Below, one piece after another: positions 1 to 7,093 of a stretch of 64,000 bases of DNA (positions are counted from its first letter, which is position 1; each line of letters begins with the position of its first letter). The notes under the pieces were generated by a model. The model made no database searches, was not told where the DNA came from, and saw only the letters and a list, made by a program, of their open reading frames with translations. The DNA lies in assembly GCA_027487485.1 (NCBI GenBank), contig JAIYDN010000050.1, forward strand, positions 62,001 through 126,000, in the 5' to 3' direction. This DNA comes from Planctomycetaceae bacterium. Its GTDB lineage: Bacteria; Planctomycetota; Planctomycetia; Pirellulales; Pirellulaceae. The translations under genes and the position numbers were made by a program.

Positions 1-175
1 CGTTAGCGAGTGTAGACGACGCTGCCGGGCTAGATTGAGGGATGGTACTCATGACTGCCTATTGGTTACCTCCATTGGAATGACAATGCTTTCACGCGTC
101 AGGAGGGTATCAAAAGCGAGTCGTTCGAGTCTACGTCGGAAAAATCCGTGAACGAAGCCCCAACCCGCCCTAATC

Positions 176-188
176 GGTGCCACCCACC
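176..188 (-). repeat. 13-bp motif, left copy beside the RAYT gene
   Basis: The plus strand reads GGTGCCACCCACC, the reverse complement of the GGTGGGTGGCACC found twice downstream at 1860-1872 and 1883-1895. The transposase gene therefore sits between inverted copies of one 13-mer. A related CAATCGGTGCC pair occurs at about 40656-40690. Bases 1-175 show no gene or other feature I can support. Confidence 0.55.
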
Positions 189-242
189 TACTTGCAGTAG
201 TTGGAGTTGTTTGTTATTATCCGAGTATTAGGAGATACACTT

Positions 243-1409
243 ATGCCAAGACCATTACGTTCCGCCATTTATCGTCCTCAAGAGATTGCCATCCTTCATT
301 GCACCCAGAGATGCGTGCGGCGGGCTTATTTGAGCGGCGTTGATGCCGTTTCTGGTGCCGACTATTCCCACCGAAAGGAATGGATTCGGGTGCGGATCGA
401 GAAATTGGCTTCGGTGTTCGGCTTGGATATTTTAAGCTACGCGATTTTATCTAATCACCTACACGTGGTCCTCCGAAGCAGGCCTGATGTGGTTGCCGCT
501 TGGTCTGACCGGCAGGTGGCCCTGCGGTGGTTGCAGATTTTTCCTGGAAAACGGATTGACGAGCAACTAGGGGACCCTACCACACATGACTTGGATATGC
601 TAGTAAACGACTCGGAACGGATGGCCTTAGTTCGTTTGCGTTTATCGGATGTTTCTTGGTTTATGCGTGCTCTTTCGGAACCTATTGCTAGGCTTGCGAA
701 TAGGCAAGATGAATGCACTGGTAGCTTTTGGGAGGGCCGTTTCAAGGCTCAGCGGCTTCTTGATGAGGCAGCGTTGCTGGCTTGTTGCATGTATGTGGAT
801 TTGAATCCCGTTCGGGCTGCTATGGCGCAATCGCCGGCAGATTCTAAGTTCACGTCTGCTTACGATCGCATCCAAGCGGAAGCCGGGGAGACGATCGAGT
901 CGGCAGCAGCACCCATGCAAACCATTAACCGAGAAGACGCTGCGAAGATCCTGAAGAATAACACTCCTGAGCAGTTGGCCAAACGCCGCAAGGAAGTCAG
1001 CAAGCGACGCGGCCCGCGAATCGCGAGGGATGCATGGCTAGCCCCGTTGACTTTGAATCCCAGGGCTACGGGGCCCGTCTTGAACAAAGAAGGGGTTCGA
1101 GCGAGCGATAAGGGCTTTCTGGATATGAGCTTAACTGACTACTTGGCCCTTTTGTACTGGACAGGTAACCAGGGACGGGCGGACAAGAGTGGGACGATCC
1201 AAGCAGATCGTGTTGCGGATTATGCACCCTTATTGGCGAAATTGGGAATTGCCGATGGTATGTGGTGTGACTTGGTGTGGAATTTTAAGAAGTACTTTGG
1301 CAAGAGTCGTGGGCCAGGCTCACCAGATCGCATGCAAGAAGAAGCGATCTTGGGGACTCGCAAGTTCCAGCCCGGGCAGAAAAAAGTTCGTACTTGCTTC
1401 GCGCGTTAG
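243..1409 (+). CDS. REP-associated tyrosine transposase (RAYT), IS200-like Y1/HUH
   Basis: Single-strand DNA transposase-like protein of the IS200/IS605 Y1 superfamily, the group linked to REP/BIME palindromes. The N-terminus (PRPLRSAIYR) leads to the HUH metal-binding motif in SNHLHVVLRSRPD. The probable catalytic tyrosine is in CMYVDLNPVRA, the usual Y-x-x-x-NP-R-A context of RAYTs. I start at the ATG at 243; an in-frame upstream ATG at 201 adds 14 residues that do not look like the family. At 388 residues it is longer than compact RAYTs, with a basic C-terminal extension after residue 250. It stands alone; about 280 bp downstream is a diverged copy of the BIME seen at 26.4 and 26.7 kb, which suggests this family mobilises it. 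Family assignment is firm; the repeat substrate is inferred. Confidence 0.85.
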   Translation: MPRPLRSAIYRPQEIAILHCTQRCVRRAYLSGVDAVSGADYSHRKEWIRVRIEKLASVFGLDILSYAILSNHLHVVLRSRPDVVAAWSDRQVALRWLQIFPGKRIDEQLGDPTTHDLDMLVNDSERMALVRLRLSDVSWFMRALSEPIARLANRQDECTGSFWEGRFKAQRLLDEAALLACCMYVDLNPVRAAMAQSPADSKFTSAYDRIQAEAGETIESAAAPMQTINREDAAKILKNNTPEQLAKRRKEVSKRRGPRIARDAWLAPLTLNPRATGPVLNKEGVRASDKGFLDMSLTDYLALLYWTGNQGRADKSGTIQADRVADYAPLLAKLGIADGMWCDLVWNFKKYFGKSRGPGSPDRMQEEAILGTRKFQPGQKKVRTCFAR

Positions 1410-1694
1410 GACCTGCTTGTGCGTTGCTGCTAGGCCTCTCTCATCGGGGGCCTCAAAAAGTATCCCTCTGTGCGACTCGTAAAAGTCGGCAAGTGACGAC
1501 GTGTGGAATTAATTGCCAATTGGCTCCCGTTGCCAAAGAAAACGCCACTTCATGTTGAGCAAACGGCGCACGAACGGCCGGGGCAGAATACGCGAATCAA
1601 AACCGACGATGAAAGCGAAGGCTGTTGCCCCTTCAAGGGTACTTTTTCAAGTGGGTAGTGTGGCATTCTTCGTGTGTCGGCAGTCGCGGCGGTC
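1410..1694. other. intergenic, no supported gene
   Basis: Between the transposase stop and the repeat-rich stretch, short open frames exist but have no recognisable domain, start context or homology I can name. This may be decayed sequence of the mobile element. Confidence 0.4.
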
Positions 1695-1817
1695 CGCATC
1701 ACTTTGCCTTGGCAGCGGTTGCGGCATTGGCGTCGTTGGTCGGTTTGGCTCGCTCGGTGGGGCAGTTGGGTTCTGAAGGAGCCTGCCGTAACTGCGCTAT
1801 CGCTTGCTACGGCCTAC
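1695..1817 (+). repeat. diverged BIME/REP element, copy a
   Basis: Aligns by eye along its length with the elements at 26436-26570 and 26668-26803. Shared blocks are the CACTTTG/CGCTTTG start, GGCATTGGCG, GGTCGGTTTGG, GGGGCAGTTGGGTTC and the end GCCGTAACTGCGCTATCGC followed by TTGCTACGGCCTAC. The terminal hairpin has GCCGTA(A)C / G(C)TACGGC arms. It lies just downstream of the RAYT gene in the same orientation. Confidence 0.65.
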
Positions 1818-1852
1818 ATTCTTGTTCCGGACTACTTGCTTGATGCAGCATG

Positions 1853-1895
1853 AGCAGACGGTGGGTGGCACCAAAAGCAGACGGTGGGTGGCACC
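1853..1895 (+). repeat. tandem pair of a 20-bp repeat
   Basis: AGCAGACGGTGGGTGGCACC occurs at 1853-1872 and again at 1876-1895, separated by AAA. The last 13 bases of each copy are the inverse of 176-188, so the pair may mark the right side of the mobile segment carrying the RAYT gene. Confidence 0.7.
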
Positions 1896-2082
1896 GAACG
1901 TAGAGTGAAATGGGTAAGGCAGGTAGATAGGGTTGAGTCTGCGGGATTTGGCGAAAGCTCTGGGGGTTCGGACTGTAACGGTTCGATAAACCTTTTCGAG
2001 AAGTTAAGCTGTTCGAACGCGCATTTCTAACGATGCCGCCGAATGGAATCGATTCAACGCATTGCAAAAGGATTTAGCCCCG

Positions 2083-3195
2083 ATGCCTATCGCCATCAAG
2101 CCGTACCAAACCATGAATCGGGCCGCCTTTTCTCGAGTCCTTCTCGGACTGTCTGTCAGTGCAGGCGTCAGTTTTGCCATGATCACTCAAACCGCTGGCC
2201 TCGGGGCACAACCCTGCGACCAGTGCGATGCTAAGATCAGCCGCTCCTCCGAGCCAAGTTGCGGCTGCGAAACAAACACTCACTCACATCCGCAACGAAT
2301 TACGAATGCTTGCAACACTTGTAAGCCAGATTGCGGCCTATCGTTTGCCGAGAAATTTCTGAAGAAACTAGACGAAGCAGGTGATCGTTTTGAAGCTTCT
2401 CGGCGAAAGGTGAAATCTGGCCAGTGCGATGCGTGCTTCCACCAAAGTGAGAGAAATCGCAATTTGCCCATCCGACACGCTGCCCAACCAACCTGCGGCT
2501 GCGAAACCTGCTCGTCCGAGCCTGTCTACATGCCCGCACTCCCACCTTATGTACAAAACCACCCTCCCGTTCAGGTCCGAAACAGCACGCCCGGAACATC
2601 GGGAGCGGTTGGAGATCAACGTCCCAAGGCATTGATCCAAGAGCCGACGAAACCGAGTCTTCAAGAAACCAAGAAACCGATCCAAGAGCCTGCTTTGGTA
2701 CGTGCTCCTTTCGAACCCAGGACACCGCCAACACCACCGCCGACCTTGAGTCAACCAGTGGCGTCCCCTGTCGAAAGCGCAGAACCACCGAAGCTACCTT
2801 CAGCGACGCCTGCCGTACCGACTCTCCCAGACGTCCTTGTCGATCCTTTCAAGGACGATCCAACTGCCTTTAATGATCCGGCTCAACCCAAGTCAGTTCA
2901 GCTAACAAGCGCCCGCCGAACTCAACCCAATGGACTACGCTTGCGTTCACCGCACGTTGCAGAGCCAACGACGATCGACGCGCCCGAACCGTTAACAGCC
3001 ACGCAGCGCGACGCAAACAGGATAGAAATTGGTCATGCTTCTGAGACCAAGGAACTTGATCGCACGGAAGCCGTAGTGCCAATCGCTTATCAGCAGATGC
3101 TTCCTGTCCGCGTTTCTTTACGATCCAGTTCCAACCCTTCCGATCCAGGTGAAGAACCACGCGTAAGTCGAATCACGGTACCTCGCAGTCGTTAG
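2083..3195 (+). CDS. secreted Cys- and Pro-rich hypothetical protein
   Basis: Not recognised. The N-terminus has a basic stretch and a hydrophobic segment (VLLGLSVSAGVSFAM) ending near GAQP, consistent with a signal peptide. The first third is Cys-rich with repeated CDxC and CGCET patterns (CDQCD, CGCETNT, CNTCK, CDACF, CGCETCS), suggesting disulfide or metal-binding clusters. The middle is Pro/Lys/Thr-rich low complexity and the C-terminus is polar. I choose the ATG at 2083 because AAAGGA precedes it by about 10 bases; an ATG at 2113 would also leave a signal peptide. It is flanked by repeats upstream and by bioD, convergent, downstream. Confidence 0.6.
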   Translation: MPIAIKPYQTMNRAAFSRVLLGLSVSAGVSFAMITQTAGLGAQPCDQCDAKISRSSEPSCGCETNTHSHPQRITNACNTCKPDCGLSFAEKFLKKLDEAGDRFEASRRKVKSGQCDACFHQSERNRNLPIRHAAQPTCGCETCSSEPVYMPALPPYVQNHPPVQVRNSTPGTSGAVGDQRPKALIQEPTKPSLQETKKPIQEPALVRAPFEPRTPPTPPPTLSQPVASPVESAEPPKLPSATPAVPTLPDVLVDPFKDDPTAFNDPAQPKSVQLTSARRTQPNGLRLRSPHVAEPTTIDAPEPLTATQRDANRIEIGHASETKELDRTEAVVPIAYQQMLPVRVSLRSSSNPSDPGEEPRVSRITVPRSR

Positions 3196-3294
3196 ACTTT
3201 ATTGAGACCCAGTTTTGTTGCTGTCCCAGGACAGGATTATTCAATCCGATCCGTGGGCTATCGCTGCGGAAATCGTTTTGGATGTAGAACTAGG

Positions 3295-3318
3295 AACGCG
3301 GCTAGCGCCCGCGGCTCA
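3295..3318 (+). repeat. CGCGGCTAGCGC family repeat, copy 1
   Basis: AACGCGGCTAGCGCCCGCGG followed by CTCA. Near-identical copies occur at 15863-15892, 50852-50870 (inverted), 50894-50913 and 56591-56611. The core contains the palindromic GCTAGC. It lies between two convergent genes. Confidence 0.6.
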
Positions 3319-3352
3319 TGCTGAAGACGCGGGGGCGTGCACGCGCGGTATT

Positions 3353-4081
3353 TTAGGTTGGAGCATTGCCAATGAGTTCTTCGATTCGAATTGGAGCATC
3401 CATCTTGGACTGGCCAAAGGCTAAACGAATGATCTTTGGGGGATCAGGCCATTGTTCGTCTAAAAATTTCTTTAGCAAACGATAGTTTGATCCTACCGAA
3501 AAGTCAGCTCCGTAAGGCGAATCCACCGAAGGCTCCAAGGTTGACGAAGCAGCCCTTGATTCGTTTAGGACCACATACTTAATCCGCAACTGTAACGCGC
3601 GTGCAGCAGTCAAAGTTGTCAGGACCTGGCTAACAACCCCTAGTTTGTTGGAAGCCACCAGGATTAACGGGAGCTGTAGTTTCTGAGCTAAACTGGCGTT
3701 TGTCATTTTCCAACTGATGGGTGACATCAGCCCCCCCGCTCCTTCTACGACAAGAAAATCGCATTCACTTTCCCAAGCGACTGCGCCAGCGACGATGCGA
3801 TCGTCGTCTACCTCGCGGCCTTCAAGCTCGGCGGCCATCGGTGGGGCTAACGGCGCCACAAACGATTGAGGATTAACTTGCTTGAGCGTACCGAGCCTTC
3901 CACTGGCGAGCCAAAGCAAGTTTGCGTCGGAGCCCTCTTGCGATAACGCCCCGCTGGCGACCGGCTTGTAAGCACCCACGCGCGCGCACTGACTTACCCA
4001 TTGTTCGATCAATCGGCAGGCAACAAAAGTTTTGCCAACTTCGGTGTCCGTTCCAACCAGCATGACACCCGGGATTCGCAT
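3353..4081 (-). CDS. bioD: ATP-dependent dethiobiotin synthetase
   Basis: Cytoplasmic enzyme closing the ureido ring: 7,8-diaminononanoate + CO2 + ATP to dethiobiotin, the penultimate step of biotin synthesis. The P-loop GTDTEVGKT lies at residues 10-18, the diagnostic BioD form. VEGAGGLMSPI is the switch-like motif and LILVASNKLGVVSQ matches the conserved core. From the ATG at 4081 the protein has 242 residues, about the usual 220-240; a start at 4093 would add four residues. No other bio genes are nearby, so the pathway is split in this genome. It converges with the Cys/Pro-rich gene. Confidence 0.9.
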   Translation of the reverse strand: MRIPGVMLVGTDTEVGKTFVACRLIEQWVSQCARVGAYKPVASGALSQEGSDANLLWLASGRLGTLKQVNPQSFVAPLAPPMAAELEGREVDDDRIVAGAVAWESECDFLVVEGAGGLMSPISWKMTNASLAQKLQLPLILVASNKLGVVSQVLTTLTAARALQLRIKYVVLNESRAASSTLEPSVDSPYGADFSVGSNYRLLKKFLDEQWPDPPKIIRLAFGQSKMDAPIRIEELIGNAPT

Positions 4082-4093
4082 TATTGATTGCAT

Positions 4094-4401
4094 GAAATTC
4101 GCAAGAAACGTATTTGTGTTGATTTTGCCATCGTCATTGGATTTCCTTTCGAGACATCGGTCAACGCTACAACCCGAAGAATCGCCAAGGTCGTTGCGTT
4201 GGAAGCCCTTTGACTTAAAGTTCTGGGCAAAATCTTCGGTCTAGGTTGGCTTTTCACCGAAGAGATGTCAATGCTTGGGCATCACATTTCGCGTCAATAG
4301 TCATCATGGATTGGTGGCACTGGAGGAACCCTTCATGGTTTCGTAACCAGGATGTTAACGGCGCGGTTTACGAAACTTTTTGTTTTTTGGGAGTTAGTGA
4401 A
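4094..4401. other. intergenic region between bioD and the Cys-rich gene
   Basis: Divergent promoter space for bioD (minus) and the Cys-rich repeat gene (plus). A perfect 8-bp hairpin (TCTTCGGT at 4233-4240 with ACCGAAGA at 4256-4263) is present but has no T-run, so it is not a typical terminator. No motif is strong enough to call as a promoter. Confidence 0.35.
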
Positions 4402-5067
4402 ATGCGTCGATTTATCGTTACTTTGTCAGTCGTTGCTTGTGCAGCCGTCTCGTCCACCGCCAATGCTGGCCTGTTCCACAAAAAGGATGCTTGTTGTGAA
4501 CCAGCACCTGTTTGTTGTGAAGCTCCAGCTCCAACATGCTGCGAACCAGCTCCTGCCTGCCGTCCAAAGTTGCAATTGGGCTCGAAGCTCAAGGGTATGC
4601 TTGCAACCATGCACAGCAAGCTACACAGCTCCAAGTGCTGCGAACCAGCACCAACATGCTGCGATGCACCTGTAGCATGCGATGCTCCAGCACCTTGTGC
4701 AGCACCAGCACCAGCTCCTTGTGCAGCTCCTGCACCTTGTGCAGCTCCAGCACCAGTATGCTGCGATGCAGCTCCAACATGCTGCGAAGAGCCAGCACCA
4801 TGCTGCAAACCAGCTCGCAAGCATTGCCTCAAGGACATGATGAGCCGAATCAAGGCTAAGTTCGCTTGCTGCAAGCCAGCTCCAAGCTGCTGCGAACCAG
4901 CTCCAACATGCTGCGAAGAGCCAGCACCAACATGCTGCAAGCCAGCTCGCAAGCATTGCTTCAAAGACATGATCGGTGGCCTAAAGGGCAAGCTAGCTTC
5001 GATGAAGCGATGTGCACCAGCTCCAAGCTGCGGATGCGAAGCTGCTCCAAGCTGCGGATGCAACTAG
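4402..5067 (+). CDS. exported CC-E-P-A-P repeat protein
   Basis: A small exported protein built almost entirely of Cys-Cys/Pro-Ala-Pro repeats; function unknown. The signal peptide is clear: MRRFIVTLSVVACAAVSSTA then NAG. The mature part repeats CCEPAP, CCEAPAP, CDAPAP and CAAPAP. Two copies of a longer unit, ARKHCLKDMMSRIKAKFACC and ARKHCFKDMIGGLKGKLASM, show internal duplication. The start is the ATG at 4402, since it begins a canonical signal peptide; the frame is open back to 4246 but those residues do not fit. A strong terminator follows at 5153. The repetitive base composition keeps the opposite strand open over almost the whole gene. Confidence 0.8.
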   Translation: MRRFIVTLSVVACAAVSSTANAGLFHKKDACCEPAPVCCEAPAPTCCEPAPACRPKLQLGSKLKGMLATMHSKLHSSKCCEPAPTCCDAPVACDAPAPCAAPAPAPCAAPAPCAAPAPVCCDAAPTCCEEPAPCCKPARKHCLKDMMSRIKAKFACCKPAPSCCEPAPTCCEEPAPTCCKPARKHCFKDMIGGLKGKLASMKRCAPAPSCGCEAAPSCGCN

Positions 5068-5152
5068 TTCGAGCTAGCAACTAGTTCGACCTTGCCAAAC
5101 GGCACAAAATAATCAGTGGTGATTCGACGCTTGGTGCGAGAATCCCTCGAAG

Positions 5153-5181
5153 GGCTGCAAAGAAATTTGCAGCCTTTTTTT
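5153..5181 (+). terminator. rho-independent terminator
   Basis: GGCTGCAAA (5153-5161) pairs perfectly with TTTGCAGCC (5166-5174) around a GAAA tetraloop and is followed by seven T. It ends the Cys-rich repeat gene transcript. Confidence 0.9.
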
Positions 5182-5294
5182 ATTGACATTCAGCGTTTTT
5201 CTCGTTCCGATTTGCAGTAGTCGATTCTGCTCTATCTACGTATCCTTAAGCAGACGTGAATCAGTTTTCGAAGTTGGCTCCTATTTGTTTTTCT

Positions 5295-5960
5295 ATGTCC
5301 CGCACCATCGTTTTCGGTGATATCCACGGTTGCCTGGCAGCGTTCAACGCCCTTCTTGATGCTATTCAGCCACAATCGTCCGACACTCTTGTGACCGTAG
5401 GCGATTACGTCGATCGAGGGCCCGATGCCAAAGGTGTACTCGATCGATTGCTGGAGCTTGAGCAGCAACTGAACCTAGTTCCACTGCAGGGCAATCACGA
5501 GGAAATGATGCTTGCCGTCCTGGAGCGAAGAATGGAACCCTACGGCTGGTTGAATCATGGCGGCGTGGAGACCATGGAATCCTATGGCTTTAACGGGGAC
5601 CTCAATTGCGTTCCTAAGTCCCATATCGATCTGATGAAGCGAATGCCGAGCTTCTTTGAGACCGACACCCACTTTGTCGTTCATGCCAATTACGACGCCC
5701 AGCTGCCTCTCGAAGAGCAACCGAAAGAGATGCTTCGCTGGGTGAAGATTACAGAAATCCTTCCTGACCCTCATATCTCAGGCAAACGGGCTGTTGTTGG
5801 CCACACGCACAACCGCCAAGGTGAGATTTTCGAGGTACCTCATTTGATTTGCATCGACACCTATTGCTATGGTGGCTACTGGCTTACCGCCATGGAATTG
5901 GAAACAGGAAAGATCTGGCAAGCGTCCCCCGAAGGAGTTTTGCGGCAGGCCCCGAATTAA
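5295..5960 (+). CDS. PPP-family metallophosphoesterase (serine/threonine phosphatase-like)
   Basis: Bimetal phosphoesterase with every signature of the PPP fold in order: GDIHGC (residues 8-13), GDYVDRGPDAKG, GNHEEMML, a His in VVHANY and GHTHNRQG near the C-terminus. This resembles bacterial PrpA/PrpB or lambda-type phosphatases; the natural substrate (phosphoprotein or small molecule) cannot be told from sequence. The 221-residue length fits. I use the ATG at 5295 because GDIHG then falls near the N-terminus as usual; a GTG at 5256 adds 13 residues. Monocistronic, convergent with the OleA-like gene 30 bp away. Confidence 0.85.
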   Translation: MSRTIVFGDIHGCLAAFNALLDAIQPQSSDTLVTVGDYVDRGPDAKGVLDRLLELEQQLNLVPLQGNHEEMMLAVLERRMEPYGWLNHGGVETMESYGFNGDLNCVPKSHIDLMKRMPSFFETDTHFVVHANYDAQLPLEEQPKEMLRWVKITEILPDPHISGKRAVVGHTHNRQGEIFEVPHLICIDTYCYGGYWLTAMELETGKIWQASPEGVLRQAPN

Positions 5961-5990
5961 CACCTCGAGCACTAGTTAAGACCGTGGGCA

Positions 5991-7070
5991 CTAGCCACGA
6001 ACTGCGACTCGACCGAACTCCAGGCCCATCATGATGGAATTCAAGCCGGACCCAATACCAAGCAATGCGGTCTTGGTGCCTGGTTGAAAATAGTCTTGCT
6101 GTAGCCCTGTCCCCAATGCGGTAGGTAACGCAACCGACCCCGTGTTGCCAAACACTTCAAAAGTCGAAAAATCTTTCTCTACTGGCATCGCAAGCGTTTC
6201 CAGCATTCTTTTTCGATGCGCCGATCCCACTTGATGGCAAACGGTCGAATCGATTTCCTCTCGGTTCCATGCAAGCTCCTTCAGCAACAATTCAAACGCG
6301 GTCGCCCCCGTCGCCACCCCTGCTTCCAGCAACAATTCTGAATCCGTATTCATGATAGGTTGCATGCTGCTTCCTACCGTGTCGGTATCACTTTGGCAAA
6401 GAGCATGGTGCTTGGTTCTTGCGATAGCAACGGCTCCGCGAACGGGCGCCCCTAGTCCATTGCCTCGCCCCCCGAAGACTCGCGAATCGCCGAGAAGCCA
6501 GGCACAGCTCCCTGAACCGATCGTCAAGGAAGCAAATGCAGGCTTGATCGATTGGCGAGTTAGATTCGCATCATGCGTCAATTGATCGATGGTTGCTTCC
6601 AACAAGCCACGGCAATCTTCGGTCCCTACCACGAGCCCGGCTTGAATGACGCCACTTTCAATCAATTGAGCTATCTGCACGGCCCCATTCATCACACCCA
6701 GGCACGCATTGGAAACATCGTAGACCCAGGCATTTTCTGGCAATCCGACCAAATGATGCACTCGGCATGCGGTGGCCGGCTCCAGAAACTCCCTACATAC
6801 ACTTGCATGAATCAAACATTGCACGTCGTCGGCTGCAACAGACGCTGCTTCGAGAGCTCGCTGGCAACTCAATGCGCTCATATCGCTAATGCGTGTTTTT
6901 GGTTCCCACAAACGTCGCTCTCGAATCCCGCTCATACCTTCCAAGCGTCCTTGAGGCAGCTTCAAGCGAGAATAAACTTGCTCCAAGCGATTCTCGATAT
7001 CGGTCGACGTAAGTACCAACGGTGGTAAAACATAGCCAACCGACAAAAGGGAGACGTTTTGAAATAGCAT
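5991..7070 (-). CDS. OleA-like / 3-oxoacyl-ACP synthase III family thiolase
   Basis: A thiolase-fold condensing enzyme of the KASIII superfamily. The start MLFQNVSLLS, the SVCREFLEPATA block and the ending ALLGIGSGLN resemble OleA, which performs head-to-head condensation of two fatty acyl-CoAs in long-chain olefin synthesis. Catalytic residues are present: Cys123 in DVSNACLG, His279 in CHQVGSAH and Asn309 in FGNTGS. Its 359 residues are close to OleA and KASIII lengths. No oleB, oleC or oleD gene is in the window and no fatty acid genes are adjacent, so the product is uncertain. It lies just downstream of hemDE on the same strand (23-bp gap) and may be cotranscribed. Confidence 0.75.
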   Translation of the reverse strand: MLFQNVSLLSVGYVLPPLVLTSTDIENRLEQVYSRLKLPQGRLEGMSGIRERRLWEPKTRISDMSALSCQRALEAASVAADDVQCLIHASVCREFLEPATACRVHHLVGLPENAWVYDVSNACLGVMNGAVQIAQLIESGVIQAGLVVGTEDCRGLLEATIDQLTHDANLTRQSIKPAFASLTIGSGSCAWLLGDSRVFGGRGNGLGAPVRGAVAIARTKHHALCQSDTDTVGSSMQPIMNTDSELLLEAGVATGATAFELLLKELAWNREEIDSTVCHQVGSAHRKRMLETLAMPVEKDFSTFEVFGNTGSVALPTALGTGLQQDYFQPGTKTALLGIGSGLNSIMMGLEFGRVAVRG

Positions 7071-7093
7071 GTTGGACGAAGGCTCGTTCTTTT

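Noticed and set aside
1513-1843. Two short plus-strand open frames after the transposase
   Set aside because: Overlapping frames run across a repeat element and encode no recognisable protein.
4233-4263. 8-bp perfect hairpin upstream of the Cys-rich gene
   Set aside because: No T-run and no partner structure to suggest a riboswitch; kept only as a note in the intergenic entry.
4368-5063. 231-codon open frame on the minus strand opposite the Cys-rich repeat gene
   Set aside because: It is kept open by the repetitive plus-strand codons; it reads as LGAG/QHVGAG repeats, begins without a plausible start context and has no domain.
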